A stretch of 64,000 nt of DNA from Brevibacillus agri (lineage in GTDB: Bacteria > Bacillota > Bacilli > Brevibacillales > Brevibacillaceae): positions 2,782,001 to 2,846,000 of the forward strand of contig NZ_CP026363.1 of the NCBI RefSeq assembly GCF_004117055.1, read 5' to 3'. Within the stretch, counting starts at the first letter, position 1, and every line of letters begins with the position of its first letter. Of this stretch, positions 43,998 to 52,646 are shown piece after piece. Made by a program: the position numbers and the translations under genes. Below the pieces are notes generated by a model that was not told where the DNA came from, ran no database searches, and saw only the letters and a program-made list of their open reading frames with translations.

Positions 43998-46316
43998 TTG
44001 CAAAAAAGATGGCAGGCAACATTATCGACAACAATCGCTTTGAGCATGCTGCTGGCAAGCTTGCCGGCAGAGGCCAGGCAGCAGCCGGGAGAGAGACGGG
44101 GACATATCGAGATCGAAGCCAAGGAAGAGCTGGCGATAGAGAAAACATCGTCGAGACGGAGCGCTTCTGACCTCGTCGTCATCCAGTTGTCCGGCCCGGT
44201 GCGCGAACAATGGAAAGAACAACTGGAAGATTTGGGTGCTACTCTGGGCGATTACATACCGGATTACGCCTTTTTGGCCAAGCTGGCTCGCGAGGAGCAA
44301 CGCGCAGAAATCGAGGGGCTTTCCTTTGTGAAAAAAGTGATTCCGTATCATCCGCAGGCCAAGCTGGCTCCGCAGTTGCGATCCACCCTGGGAGAAACGA
44401 AAGCCGTAGAGGTAGCCGTAATTGGCTTCGACCAACAGGTGGACATGCTGCGCACCGTCAGCCGGCTGGCGGATGAAGCAGATATAAAAGAGATCGAGTC
44501 GCCAAAGATCGCGCCGCATATCTCCATCGTCACGATGAACGAAGACGTGATTGGACAAGTTATAGAATCGGAGGACGTCATCGCGATCGTCCCTGTCCCG
44601 GAAAATGAACTGCACAACGACATCGCAGCGACGATCATCCATGCGGACGAGCTGGCTTCTACAGGCTACACTGGCAAGGGACAGATCGTCGGCGTAGCGG
44701 ATACAGGGCTGGATACGGGCGACCTGAAGTCGATGCACCCGGATTTTCAAGGCCAGGTCAAAAGCTTGTACGCCATGGGCAGAAAAGACGATGCCAGCGA
44801 CAGGCACGGGCATGGCACGCACGTGGCCGGGGCTGTTCTTGGCACAGGCGAGGCATCGAACGGGCAGTACAAAGGGATGGCTCCCGACGCGAAGCTCGTC
44901 TTTCACTCGATTGAAGACCGCAGCGGCAAGCTGGTGACCGACGTGGAAACGATTTTGCAGGAAGCGTACGAGGACGGCGCCCGGATTCATTCGGATTCTT
45001 GGGGCGCCAATGACAAAGGAGACTACAGTTTAAGCTCGTTTTTGTTTGACCGATTTTTGTGGGAGCATCCGGACATGACCGCGCTGATCGCGGCGGGCAA
45101 CTTTGGAGTGGCTGGCTATCAGAGCGTCGGCAGCCCGGCTACCGCCAAAAATGTGATCGCCGTTGGCGCGTCGGAAAACGTCCGCCCGAGCCTTGGCGAC
45201 CACTCGGATAACAAGGACGAGGTATGGGAAGACAGCAGTCGCGGACTGACAGCGGACGGACGTTTGAAGCCAGATATCGTGGCTCCGGGCACGTCGATTT
45301 TGTCGACCCGCTCTTCGCTTGCGCCGAGCAAAAATTTTGACAAGCGCTTCAACGACTACTACGCCTATATGAGCGGCACGAGCATGGCGACACCGATTCT
45401 CGCGGGCGGCGTCGCGCAAGTCCGGCAGTATTTGGACGAGCAGGGGGAGAAAGAGCCGAGCGGTGCCCTGCTCAAAGCGATGCTGTTGACGAGCGCGGAT
45501 GATCTCGGCGAAGACATGCGCAAGCAAGGCTTCGGACGGGCGAATTTGGAGCAGGCGATCCAGACGAGCTACAAAGACGTCAAGGACGGGTTGCGGACGC
45601 GCGAAAAGGCCGAGTACGCGGTCAAGGTGACAGACAGCTCGAAGCCGCTTGCGATCACGCTTGCCTGGACGGACTATCCGGCTTCGTTTGCCGCCCGGCG
45701 CACTCTGGTCAACGACTTGAATCTGAAGGTCACGACCCCGAGCGGCGAGCGCCTGAACGGAAACGACTTTTTCGAAGCGCCGTACGACGACCAGGTAGAC
45801 AACCTGAACAACGTCGAGCAGATTTGGATTTTGCAGCCGGAAAAAGGGACGTACACCGTGACCGTGGAAGGCTACAACATTCCAAAAGGCCCGCAGCCGT
45901 ACGCCATCGCCACGACCGGGAAATGGGCGAAGGTCAAGGATGAGGACGAAGACGGCCAGGAAGAGGATGACGACAACAGCGGCCAAGAGGGCAACGAAGA
46001 CTATGAGATCAGAAGCGAATGGAAAAAAGGGACGCTGAACAAAAAGACTCCTTACAAGGAGTACGTCATCCGCAGCTTTGTAGCGGGAGAGATGAGCTTG
46101 TCGCTGGAATGGGACGAGGAAGCGGACCTGCAAGTGTACGTGTACGACAACAACAAGAAGGAGCTGGCTGTCGCGACGGGGACGGACAATCCCGAAGCGC
46201 TGTCGGTGAAGCTGCCGAAGTCCGGTCTGTACAAGGTGCGAGTGGAGCTTGCGGACGGCAAAGAAGCGAATTTTCGCATGGACTTGCGGTATCCGGGACG
46301 AACGAAAAAGCGCTAG
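43998..46316 (+). CDS. Secreted subtilisin-like serine protease (S8)
   Basis: A 772-residue preproprotease; TTG start after GGGAAGGGTG. A signal peptide (about 1-28, ending SLPAEA) precedes a propeptide. The catalytic domain has Asp235 (VADTGLDTGD), His272 (HGHGTHVAG) and Ser462 (SGTSMATPILAGG), with the oxyanion Asn in AAGNFG. A beta-rich C-terminal part follows, with the stretch KDEDEDGQEEDDDNSGQE (acidic linker at about 654-671) before a PPC-like domain (TLNKKTPYKEYVI, FRMDLRYPG). It resembles the oxidatively stable KP-43-like proteases of Bacillus. A terminator follows. Confidence 0.93.
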   Translation: MQKRWQATLSTTIALSMLLASLPAEARQQPGERRGHIEIEAKEELAIEKTSSRRSASDLVVIQLSGPVREQWKEQLEDLGATLGDYIPDYAFLAKLAREEQRAEIEGLSFVKKVIPYHPQAKLAPQLRSTLGETKAVEVAVIGFDQQVDMLRTVSRLADEADIKEIESPKIAPHISIVTMNEDVIGQVIESEDVIAIVPVPENELHNDIAATIIHADELASTGYTGKGQIVGVADTGLDTGDLKSMHPDFQGQVKSLYAMGRKDDASDRHGHGTHVAGAVLGTGEASNGQYKGMAPDAKLVFHSIEDRSGKLVTDVETILQEAYEDGARIHSDSWGANDKGDYSLSSFLFDRFLWEHPDMTALIAAGNFGVAGYQSVGSPATAKNVIAVGASENVRPSLGDHSDNKDEVWEDSSRGLTADGRLKPDIVAPGTSILSTRSSLAPSKNFDKRFNDYYAYMSGTSMATPILAGGVAQVRQYLDEQGEKEPSGALLKAMLLTSADDLGEDMRKQGFGRANLEQAIQTSYKDVKDGLRTREKAEYAVKVTDSSKPLAITLAWTDYPASFAARRTLVNDLNLKVTTPSGERLNGNDFFEAPYDDQVDNLNNVEQIWILQPEKGTYTVTVEGYNIPKGPQPYAIATTGKWAKVKDEDEDGQEEDDDNSGQEGNEDYEIRSEWKKGTLNKKTPYKEYVIRSFVAGEMSLSLEWDEEADLQVYVYDNNKKELAVATGTDNPEALSVKLPKSGLYKVRVELADGKEANFRMDLRYPGRTKKR

Positions 46317-46349
46317 TTACTCCCGACAGCGCGGCGAGCGCGATGATAA

Positions 46350-46406
46350 ACGGAAAAGACACAGCCTTTGCTCTTGGCGCGAGCGAAGGGTTGTGTCTTT
46401 TTTTGT
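46350..46406 (+). terminator. Terminator of the subtilase gene
   Basis: AGACACA..CCTTTGCTC / GAGCGAAGG..TGTGTCT stem followed by seven T. Confidence 0.85.
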
Positions 46407-46621
46407 ACAGATAAGAATGCATAAGCTTCTTATCCGGTATAAGGGCAAGTAAGGCAGCGCCTGGCCATTGGCGCAGCCAAGTTTTCTCATCCGCTTTCAG
46501 ATGTGTGGTGGTCAAAATGCGTCTTTGCCCAAAAGGCGGCGAGAGCGTCGGCAAAAAGGGCGAATGCCTGGTTGTCCAACGTCGCTGCGCAAACGGTGAA
46601 CGGCACGGGAGCTGGCCTTTT
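46407..46621. other. Gap between subtilase and pucR, no gene supported
   Basis: The 3 prime side of the pucR-type gene. It holds an inverted repeat (GGCAGCGCC / GGCGCAGCC at about 46453-46482) without a T-run. On the minus strand the frame continues in phase after the PucR stop codon for 42 codons, to a TGA. No ribosome site supports a separate gene there. Confidence 0.4.
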
Positions 46622-48265
46622 TTACGCAAGGACGCCTCCCTCTTCTTTTTGCAGCCATTCCCGCGCGCGCAGGGCGATCTCCAGACAGATGCGGCGCTCC
46701 GGGGAGGCGTAGTCGTCCCCGAGCAGCTCCGCGATTTTTTCCAGGCGGTGGTAGAGCGTCTGGCGGTGAATGAACAAGCGCTCGGCAGCCTCCTGCTTGG
46801 ACAAGTTGGCGTCGAGGTAGACGCGCAGCGTGTGCACGAGGGCGGAGCCATGCTTTTGGTCGTGCGCAAGCAACGGGCCCAGATAGTCCGCGATGAAGCT
46901 CGCCAGCACAGGCTCGGTCGGGATATGAAACAGCAGGCGAAACAAGCCAAGGTCCGTGAAAAAAGGGCTCGTCGCTTCGCGCTGAAAAGCGAGGGCCTGC
47001 TCCGCTTCCGCCAAGTGTCTTCCGGCGTCAGACAACCGTTTGCCCACCCGCCCGATCCCGCAGCAAATCCTGGCGTCCGCTCCGAGCATTTGTCCGGCGA
47101 TCCGCTTCATGTCTGCCCACGCCTTTTCCAGCGCCCGCCGTGCGTTCGCCGTTGTCTTTTGGTCGATCAGCAAAACGTAGAAGCGGTTGCCCGTGCAGCG
47201 GATGAACGGCCGAAAGCCTTGCCGCGTCAGCAGTGAGCGGAATATCGCCGTCAGATCGTGCGGCGGGAGGGCATCGTCTGTCTGGTCGGTGTTTTTTTCG
47301 CAAGACATGATGAGCGTGTAGTATGCAGGCGCCTTGCTGCTGCCGGACAGGCCGAGCAACGTGCGCATATGCTCCTCGGGCATCGCGCGGTTGGCGATGA
47401 GTTCGTCGAACAGACGGTTTTCCATGGCGCGCGTCTGTTCCTCGGCAAACATTTTGCGCAGGAAAAACTGGGCCATTGCCGAGACGGTGTTGTCCAGCGT
47501 CAACAGCAAATACTCGTCTGCCTCGCGCTCGTACAAGATCAGTCCGACGTAGGCCAGCAGGTGGCCCATTGCCATCACCGGCTGATAGATCAACTGCTTG
47601 GTCTGTGACAACGCGTGAAAGCGGACGCTGGCGTCGTTCGTGTCTGCTTGCGCAAAATGAGCGCGCATCAGCTCGGTCATCTCCAGTTGGACTGCGTGCG
47701 GCAAGGCCGGAACGTACTGGGCAGCGACGTCTGGCGAGTAAAACAGCACCTGGGTTTGCACTGCGGACTGGAAATGCTGGAGCAGCTTGGGGATGCCCGC
47801 CGCCTGCAGGCTGAGCTGCTGCAAGCCGCGGGAATACGCTTCGAGGTCGCGCAGCGCCTGCATTTGCCGATTGATGAGATGCTCGTGCAAATCTTGCGTA
47901 ATATCGACGAAGCGCACAGGCTGATGGAAGACGATGAGCGGAAACTCGTGGTGGTTGGCCATCTCCAGCATGTCCGCCGGAATCGACGGGATGTACACTC
48001 CCAGCTCCACGCACAAGCCGGACGCTTTGCGCCGGATCAACTCGGCCAAATAGGCGAGCCGCTTTTCTTTCGCCTCGCCGAAGCCGAGTCCGGTGGAGAG
48101 AATCAGCTCGCCGCCATTTAAAAATTGGCCCGTATCGGCCGTCTCCAGAACGTGAACCCAGCGCACAGGCCGGGCCAGGCCCCGGTGGCCCGCCACGACC
48201 TCGGCGTGCCGAAACAACGGACGTTTGATCGCCTCGGCGATGGTCAGTCGCCAGTCATTGCTCAT
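46622..48265 (-). CDS. PucR-family transcriptional regulator
   Basis: A 547-residue regulator; ATG at 48265 behind AGGGGGC. An N-terminal PucR domain (about 8-120: ARPVRWVHVLETADTGQFLNGGELILSTG, FPLIVFHQPVRFVDITQDLHEHL) is followed by a GAF/GGDEF-like middle region and a C-terminal PucR-type HTH (about 488-540: LRVYLDANLSKQEAAERLFIHRQTLYHRLEKIAELLG). These proteins usually activate purine or amino acid catabolic genes in response to a metabolite. The gene is divergent from the semialdehyde dehydrogenase and aminotransferase genes, so it is the likely regulator of beta-alanine/pyrimidine catabolism. Confidence 0.9.
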   Translation of the reverse strand: MSNDWRLTIAEAIKRPLFRHAEVVAGHRGLARPVRWVHVLETADTGQFLNGGELILSTGLGFGEAKEKRLAYLAELIRRKASGLCVELGVYIPSIPADMLEMANHHEFPLIVFHQPVRFVDITQDLHEHLINRQMQALRDLEAYSRGLQQLSLQAAGIPKLLQHFQSAVQTQVLFYSPDVAAQYVPALPHAVQLEMTELMRAHFAQADTNDASVRFHALSQTKQLIYQPVMAMGHLLAYVGLILYEREADEYLLLTLDNTVSAMAQFFLRKMFAEEQTRAMENRLFDELIANRAMPEEHMRTLLGLSGSSKAPAYYTLIMSCEKNTDQTDDALPPHDLTAIFRSLLTRQGFRPFIRCTGNRFYVLLIDQKTTANARRALEKAWADMKRIAGQMLGADARICCGIGRVGKRLSDAGRHLAEAEQALAFQREATSPFFTDLGLFRLLFHIPTEPVLASFIADYLGPLLAHDQKHGSALVHTLRVYLDANLSKQEAAERLFIHRQTLYHRLEKIAELLGDDYASPERRICLEIALRAREWLQKEEGGVLA

Positions 48266-48280
48266 AAGCAGCCCCCTATC

Positions 48281-48314
48281 TGCCCGTCTTCCACAAACGA
48301 TCCGAGGACGGGCA
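48281..48314. promoter_or_regulatory. Inverted repeat in the pucR/mmsA gap
   Basis: TGCCCGTCTTC and GAGGACGGGCA form a hairpin or operator with one mismatch, in the leader of the regulator gene. Three ATTG(A/T)CA-like sequences follow in the same gap (48316, 48349 and 48402). A PucR operator is possible but no consensus is available to me. Confidence 0.4.
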
Positions 48315-48430
48315 ATTGACATGATGTATGATGAATCCTACCGAATGATTGTCATTTTGTCTAGTGATGAGTGGTTTTATTTTTGGATAAAATGGAATTG
48401 TCAAACAAATGATCGCAAGGAGTTGAAAGG

Positions 48431-49939
48431 ATGAACACAGCCGCTGTTGGAAATCCATTGAAGAATTACGTAGGGGGACAATGGGTGGAATCGCAGGCAG
48501 CCCGCTTTGAGGACGTGCCCAACCCGGCGACGGGCGAACTATTGTCCCGCGTGCCGCTGTCGACGAAAGAAGACGTGGACAAGGCCGTTGCCGCCGCGAA
48601 GGAAGCTTTCGCAGGGTGGAGCGCGACTCCGGTCGTGGATCGGGCGCGCATCATGTTTCGTTTTCACAGCCTGCTGGTGAAGCACGAGGACGAGCTGGCG
48701 CGGATGATTACGCTGGAGAACGGCAAAAACCTTCCGGAAGCACAGGCAGAGCTGTTGCGCGGGCTGGAAATGGTCGAGTTTGCGTGCGGGATGCCGACGC
48801 TGCTCATGGGCGAGACGCTGCCCAATATCGCGGCGAATATCGACAGCCAGGCGATTCGCTTTCCGCTGGGCGTCGTGGCCGGGATTACCCCGTTCAATTT
48901 CCCTGTGATGGTTCCGATGTGGATGTATCCGATCGCGATTACCGCGGGCAATACGTTCGTCCTCAAGCCGTCGGAGCGCACGCCGCTGTCCTGCATTCGC
49001 ATCGCGGAGCTGCTGAAGGAAGCGGGCTTGCCGGACGGGGTGTTCAATGTCGTGCACGGCGCCCACGATGTCGTCAACGGGCTGCTGGAACACCCGGATG
49101 TGAAGGCGATCTCGTTCGTAGGCTCGCAGCCTGTGGCGGAGTACGTGTACAAGACAGCCGCCGCCCATGGCAAACGGGTGCAGGCGCTGGCTGGCGCGAA
49201 AAACCACCATCTGGTCATGCCGGACACCGACCTGAAGCGGGCAGCGAAAACGATCGTCAGTTCGGCGTTTGGCTGTGCGGGCGAGCGCTGCATGGCGGCG
49301 AGCGCGGTCGTCGCTGTCGAGGACATCGCTGACGAGCTGGTGGCGCACCTGATCGAAGAATCCAACGCGCTTGTGATGGGCAACGGGCTTGAGGCAGGCG
49401 TCGATCTCGGTCCGGTCATTCGCGATTCGCATTTGGCCAAAGTGCACAGCTACATTGAAAAAGGGCTCGCATCCGGTGCTGCGCTCGTGCGCGACGGACG
49501 GGAGGATGCGAAGCAGCACGAAAAAGGCTACTTCCTCGGCCCGACGATTTTTGACCAGGCCGATGCGGAAATGGTCATCGTGCGCGACGAGATTTTCGCG
49601 CCTGTGCTCAGCGTCATGCGCGTGAAAAATTTTGAAGAGGGCCTGGAAACGATTAGCCGCTCCCGCTTTGGCAACGGTGCGACGATTTATACCAACAACG
49701 GAAAATGGGGCAGGGAGTTCGTGCAGCGCGTGGAGGCCGGCATGGTCGGCGTCAATGTGGGCGTGCCTGCGCCAATGGGCTTCTTCGCCTTCTCGGGCTG
49801 GAAAGAATCGTTTTACGGCGACCTGCATGCAAACGGCAAGGACGGCGTCCTGTTTTACACGAAGAAAAAGACGGTTACCTCCAGATGGTTCGAAGATGGC
49901 GATACGAGCATCGGCTCGCAAAAAGTGTTCGTAAAATAA
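48431..49939 (+). CDS. mmsA: CoA-acylating methylmalonate/malonate-semialdehyde dehydrogenase
   Basis: A 502-residue aldehyde dehydrogenase of the CoA-acylating MMSDH type; ATG behind AAGGAGTTGAAAGG. Conserved features are GVVAGITPFNFPVMVPMWM, FVGSQPVAEYVYKTAA (NAD site) and the catalytic Cys287 (CAGERCMAAS); in place of the usual ELGGK, the sequence reads LAGAKNHHLVMPD, as expected for MMSDH. The reaction turns malonate semialdehyde into acetyl-CoA and CO2 (or methylmalonate semialdehyde into propionyl-CoA). It is followed by the aminotransferase that would make its substrate from beta-alanine. Confidence 0.92.
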   Translation: MNTAAVGNPLKNYVGGQWVESQAARFEDVPNPATGELLSRVPLSTKEDVDKAVAAAKEAFAGWSATPVVDRARIMFRFHSLLVKHEDELARMITLENGKNLPEAQAELLRGLEMVEFACGMPTLLMGETLPNIAANIDSQAIRFPLGVVAGITPFNFPVMVPMWMYPIAITAGNTFVLKPSERTPLSCIRIAELLKEAGLPDGVFNVVHGAHDVVNGLLEHPDVKAISFVGSQPVAEYVYKTAAAHGKRVQALAGAKNHHLVMPDTDLKRAAKTIVSSAFGCAGERCMAASAVVAVEDIADELVAHLIEESNALVMGNGLEAGVDLGPVIRDSHLAKVHSYIEKGLASGAALVRDGREDAKQHEKGYFLGPTIFDQADAEMVIVRDEIFAPVLSVMRVKNFEEGLETISRSRFGNGATIYTNNGKWGREFVQRVEAGMVGVNVGVPAPMGFFAFSGWKESFYGDLHANGKDGVLFYTKKKTVTSRWFEDGDTSIGSQKVFVK

Positions 49940-49953
49940 AGGAGGCTTAGGCG

Positions 49954-51318
49954 ATGGAGCAAGATCAACTGTTGCAAGAGTACGACAAGGACAGCCTGCT
50001 TGCGGCCGACCGCGAGCACATGTGGCATCACATGTCGCCCTACAACCCGAATCCGATGATCGTGACAGGCGCAAAAGGCTCCTGGATCACCGATATCGAC
50101 GGCAACCGCTACCTGGACGGCATGTCCGGCCTGTGGTGCGTCAACGTCGGGTACGGTCGGCAGGAGTTGGCAGATGCCGCCTATGAGCAGTTGAAACAGC
50201 TCGCCTACTTCCCGCTGACGCAAAGTCACGTGCCGGCCATTCGCCTCGCGGAAAAAGTGAGCGAGTGGCTGGGCGAGGAGTATCGCGTCTTTTTCTCCAA
50301 TAGCGGATCGGAGGCAAACGAGGTCGCGTTCAAAATCGCCCGCCAATACCACCACCAGAACGGCGAGCCGGGCCGCTACAAATTCATCTCGCGGCACCGC
50401 GCCTACCATGGCAACACGATGGGCGCGCTCGCTGCCACGGGCCAGGCTGTGCGCAAAGAAAAGTACGAGCCGCTCGCGCCAGGGTTCCTGCACGTGCCGC
50501 CGCCTTATTGCTACCGCTGTCCTGCGGGCAAGTCGTACGGCAAATGCAATCTGGAATGCGCGCAATACTTCGATCAGGTCATCAACTGGGAAGGCGAAAA
50601 AACCGTCGCCGCCGTCATCATGGAGCCGACGATTACAGGCGGGGGCGTGCTCGTGCCGTCGCCGGAATACATGCCGAAGGTGCGGGAGATTTGCGACAAG
50701 TACGGCGTGTTGATGATCGTCGACGAGGTCATCTGCGGCTTTGGCCGCTCCGGCCAAAAATTCGGCCACCAAAACTTCGGGATCAAGCCGGATATCGTCA
50801 CGATGGCCAAAGGCATTACGAGCGCCTACCTGCCGCTGTCGGCCACGGCGGTGCGCGCCGAAATCGCCGACAAGTTCAACGAGCAGGGCAACAACCTGCA
50901 TTTCCGCCACGTCAACACGTTTGGCGGAAATCCGGCGGCTTGTGCGCTCGCATTGAAAAACTTGGAGATCATGGAAGAGGAAAAGCTGGTGGAGCGCGCC
51001 GAGCAGTTGGGGGACGAATTGCGTGCCAAGCTCGCCTTCCTGGCCGATCACCCGAATGTAGGCGACATTCGCAGCTTCGGCTTTTTGATGGGCATCGAAA
51101 TGGTCGAGGACCGCAAAACGAAAGAACCCGCCACGCCTGCGAAGCTCACGCAGGTCATCAGCGAGTGCAAAAAGCGCGGGCTTATCATCGGCCGCAACGG
51201 CGATACCATTCCGGGCTTCAACAACGTGCTGACTCTGTCGCCGCCTTTTTCTACAACCAGCGATGACATCGACTTTATCGCCCGCGTCATGAAGGAAGCG
51301 TTTGACACGTTGGAATAG
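49954..51318 (+). CDS. Class III omega-amino acid:pyruvate-type aminotransferase
   Basis: A 454-residue PLP enzyme starting 14 bases after mmsA behind AAAGGAGG. It has FFSNSGSEANEVAFKIAR, ISRHRAYHGNTMGALAATG, IVDEVICGFGRSGQ and the PLP-binding Lys286 (VTMAKGITSAYLPL). The context with MMSDH, and the presence of the reductive uracil pathway 5 kb downstream, make beta-alanine:pyruvate transamination the likely activity. Related enzymes act on taurine, GABA and polyamines, so the amino donor is inferred. Confidence 0.88.
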   Translation: MEQDQLLQEYDKDSLLAADREHMWHHMSPYNPNPMIVTGAKGSWITDIDGNRYLDGMSGLWCVNVGYGRQELADAAYEQLKQLAYFPLTQSHVPAIRLAEKVSEWLGEEYRVFFSNSGSEANEVAFKIARQYHHQNGEPGRYKFISRHRAYHGNTMGALAATGQAVRKEKYEPLAPGFLHVPPPYCYRCPAGKSYGKCNLECAQYFDQVINWEGEKTVAAVIMEPTITGGGVLVPSPEYMPKVREICDKYGVLMIVDEVICGFGRSGQKFGHQNFGIKPDIVTMAKGITSAYLPLSATAVRAEIADKFNEQGNNLHFRHVNTFGGNPAACALALKNLEIMEEEKLVERAEQLGDELRAKLAFLADHPNVGDIRSFGFLMGIEMVEDRKTKEPATPAKLTQVISECKKRGLIIGRNGDTIPGFNNVLTLSPPFSTTSDDIDFIARVMKEAFDTLE

Positions 51319-51346
51319 GAGTTTGAGATAGAGCCTTTTGGCAAAA

Positions 51347-51407
51347 AATCAGCAGACGCCCCTTGCAGGTACCTGTGTGTGACTTGCAGGCCGGGGCGTC
51401 TGCTGTC
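51347..51407. terminator. Long hairpin after the aminotransferase gene
   Basis: CAGCAGACGCCCC / GGGGCGTCTGCTG with a loop holding further pairing (CTTGCAGGTACCTG..CTTGCAGG). No T-run follows, so it may stabilise RNA ends rather than terminate by itself. Confidence 0.6.
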
Positions 51408-51454
51408 ATGTTTGGCTGTTCGCGACGGCGGAGGCGAACAAACCGTTCCGTCCG

Positions 51455-51769
51455 CTACTCGTACCGCTTCTGCAGCTTCGCTTTGTGAGCGTCGAGAATC
51501 TCTTCAAACGGAATGTTGTACTGGTTGGCGAGCAAAATCAGGTTGCCCAGCACGTCGCCGAGCTCTTCCACCAGCTCCTGGCGCGCTTCGTCCGCCTGTT
51601 TTTCCCCTTCGTCCGGCCGATCGCGCCCGATTTCGATGGCGCGCACGGCGCGGGCAAGCTCGCCGGCTTCTTCCATGAGAAAGCCTACGCGAATAAACGG
51701 CCCGTACTGCGTCCAGCCCCGCTCCTCGTAAAAATCTCCTACCCATTTCTGAAATTCCGTGATATTCAC
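51455..51769 (-). CDS. MazG-like nucleotide pyrophosphohydrolase
   Basis: A 104-residue all-alpha NTP pyrophosphohydrolase. The metal-binding residues are in LMEEAGELARAVRA (ExxE) and LVEELGDVLGNLILLAN (ExxD). The size is that of single-domain MazG homologues of the YpjD kind. These enzymes cleave non-canonical (d)NTPs to NMPs and pyrophosphate. The ATG is preceded by GAAGGGAC. It sits between, and on the opposite strand to, the aminotransferase and the LOG-family gene. Confidence 0.88.
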   Translation of the reverse strand: MNITEFQKWVGDFYEERGWTQYGPFIRVGFLMEEAGELARAVRAIEIGRDRPDEGEKQADEARQELVEELGDVLGNLILLANQYNIPFEEILDAHKAKLQKRYE

Positions 51770-51864
51770 ATGTATCTGTCCCTTCTAGATTTTTGTATAA
51801 TTGTACTATACACCAAAAAGTGGTGACGAAAGCCACTCAACTTTAATGGATCCAGGAGGATGGC

Positions 51865-52449
51865 ATGAAACGTATCTGTGTGTTTGCGGGTTCCAATCCA
51901 GGCGTAAATCCGGCTTATGCCCAATATGCAGAAGCGCTGGGGAGAGAACTGCTTGCAAGAGAGCTGGAACTGGTTTACGGCGGCTCCAACATGGGGCTGA
52001 TGGGGCGAGTGGCGAATACGGTGCTCGAAGGCGGCGGCAAAGCGATCGGTGTCATGCCGACCGGACTGTTTCGCGGCGAGATCGTACATACGGGTCTGAC
52101 AGAGCTGCATGAAGTCGTCACGATGCACGAGCGCAAAGCGAAGATGAACGATTTGTCCGATGGCTTTATCGCCTTGCCCGGGGGCTACGGCACGTTTGAA
52201 GAAATTTTTGAAGTGGTGAGCTGGGGGCAGATCGGGCTTCACTCGAAACCGATCGGGTTGTTGAATGTGGACGGCTTCTATACGCCGCTGATGGAAATGG
52301 TGCAGCACGCTACAGAGGAAGGCTTCATCCCGCGGATGCAAGGAGAGCTGGTCGTGTGCGAGAGCGATCCGGCTGTTTTGCTCGACCGTCTGCGCGACTA
52401 CAAGCCGCCCGTCAAAGTGAACAAATGGTCGGAGTTGACCGAGAAGTAG
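51865..52449 (+). CDS. LOG-family phosphoribohydrolase (TIGR00730, YvdD-like)
   Basis: A 194-residue Rossmann-fold protein; ATG behind CAGGAGG. VFAGSNPGVNPAYAQYA, LVYGGSNMGLMGRVANTVLEGG, ERKAKMNDLSDGFIALPGGYGTFEE are the LOG motifs, with PGGYGTxEE forming the phosphate and sugar site. Members hydrolyse nucleoside 5'-monophosphates (including cytokinin riboside monophosphate) to base and ribose 5-phosphate, and were often misnamed lysine decarboxylases. The place between the two arms of the pyrimidine pathway is suggestive but may be chance. Confidence 0.9.
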   Translation: MKRICVFAGSNPGVNPAYAQYAEALGRELLARELELVYGGSNMGLMGRVANTVLEGGGKAIGVMPTGLFRGEIVHTGLTELHEVVTMHERKAKMNDLSDGFIALPGGYGTFEEIFEVVSWGQIGLHSKPIGLLNVDGFYTPLMEMVQHATEEGFIPRMQGELVVCESDPAVLLDRLRDYKPPVKVNKWSELTEK

Positions 52450-52454
52450 TTGCG

Positions 52455-52503
52455 TTGAAAAAAAGCAGTTCGCATTGGAAGATGGAGCGAGCTGCTTTTT
52501 TGC
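52455..52503 (+). terminator. Terminator of the LOG-family gene
   Basis: AAAAAAGCAGTTCGC / GCGAGCTGCTTTTTT stem. Confidence 0.85.
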
Positions 52504-52646
52504 TTGGCGGAAGGGCGTTTTTGCGTTGAACTAGAAAGGATTGACACACAGTAAGAACAGGTGATAAGGTAGATGACAATATATCCTAGTGAACGCATAG
52601 GAATAGTGATAATATGTTTGGGCTTCATACATAAGGAGGAACCGTC

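Noticed and set aside
48539..50074. Minus-strand frame of 511 codons antisense to mmsA
   Set aside because: The plus strand carries an unambiguous aldehyde dehydrogenase; the antisense product is low in complexity, rich in Arg and His, and lacks a ribosome site.
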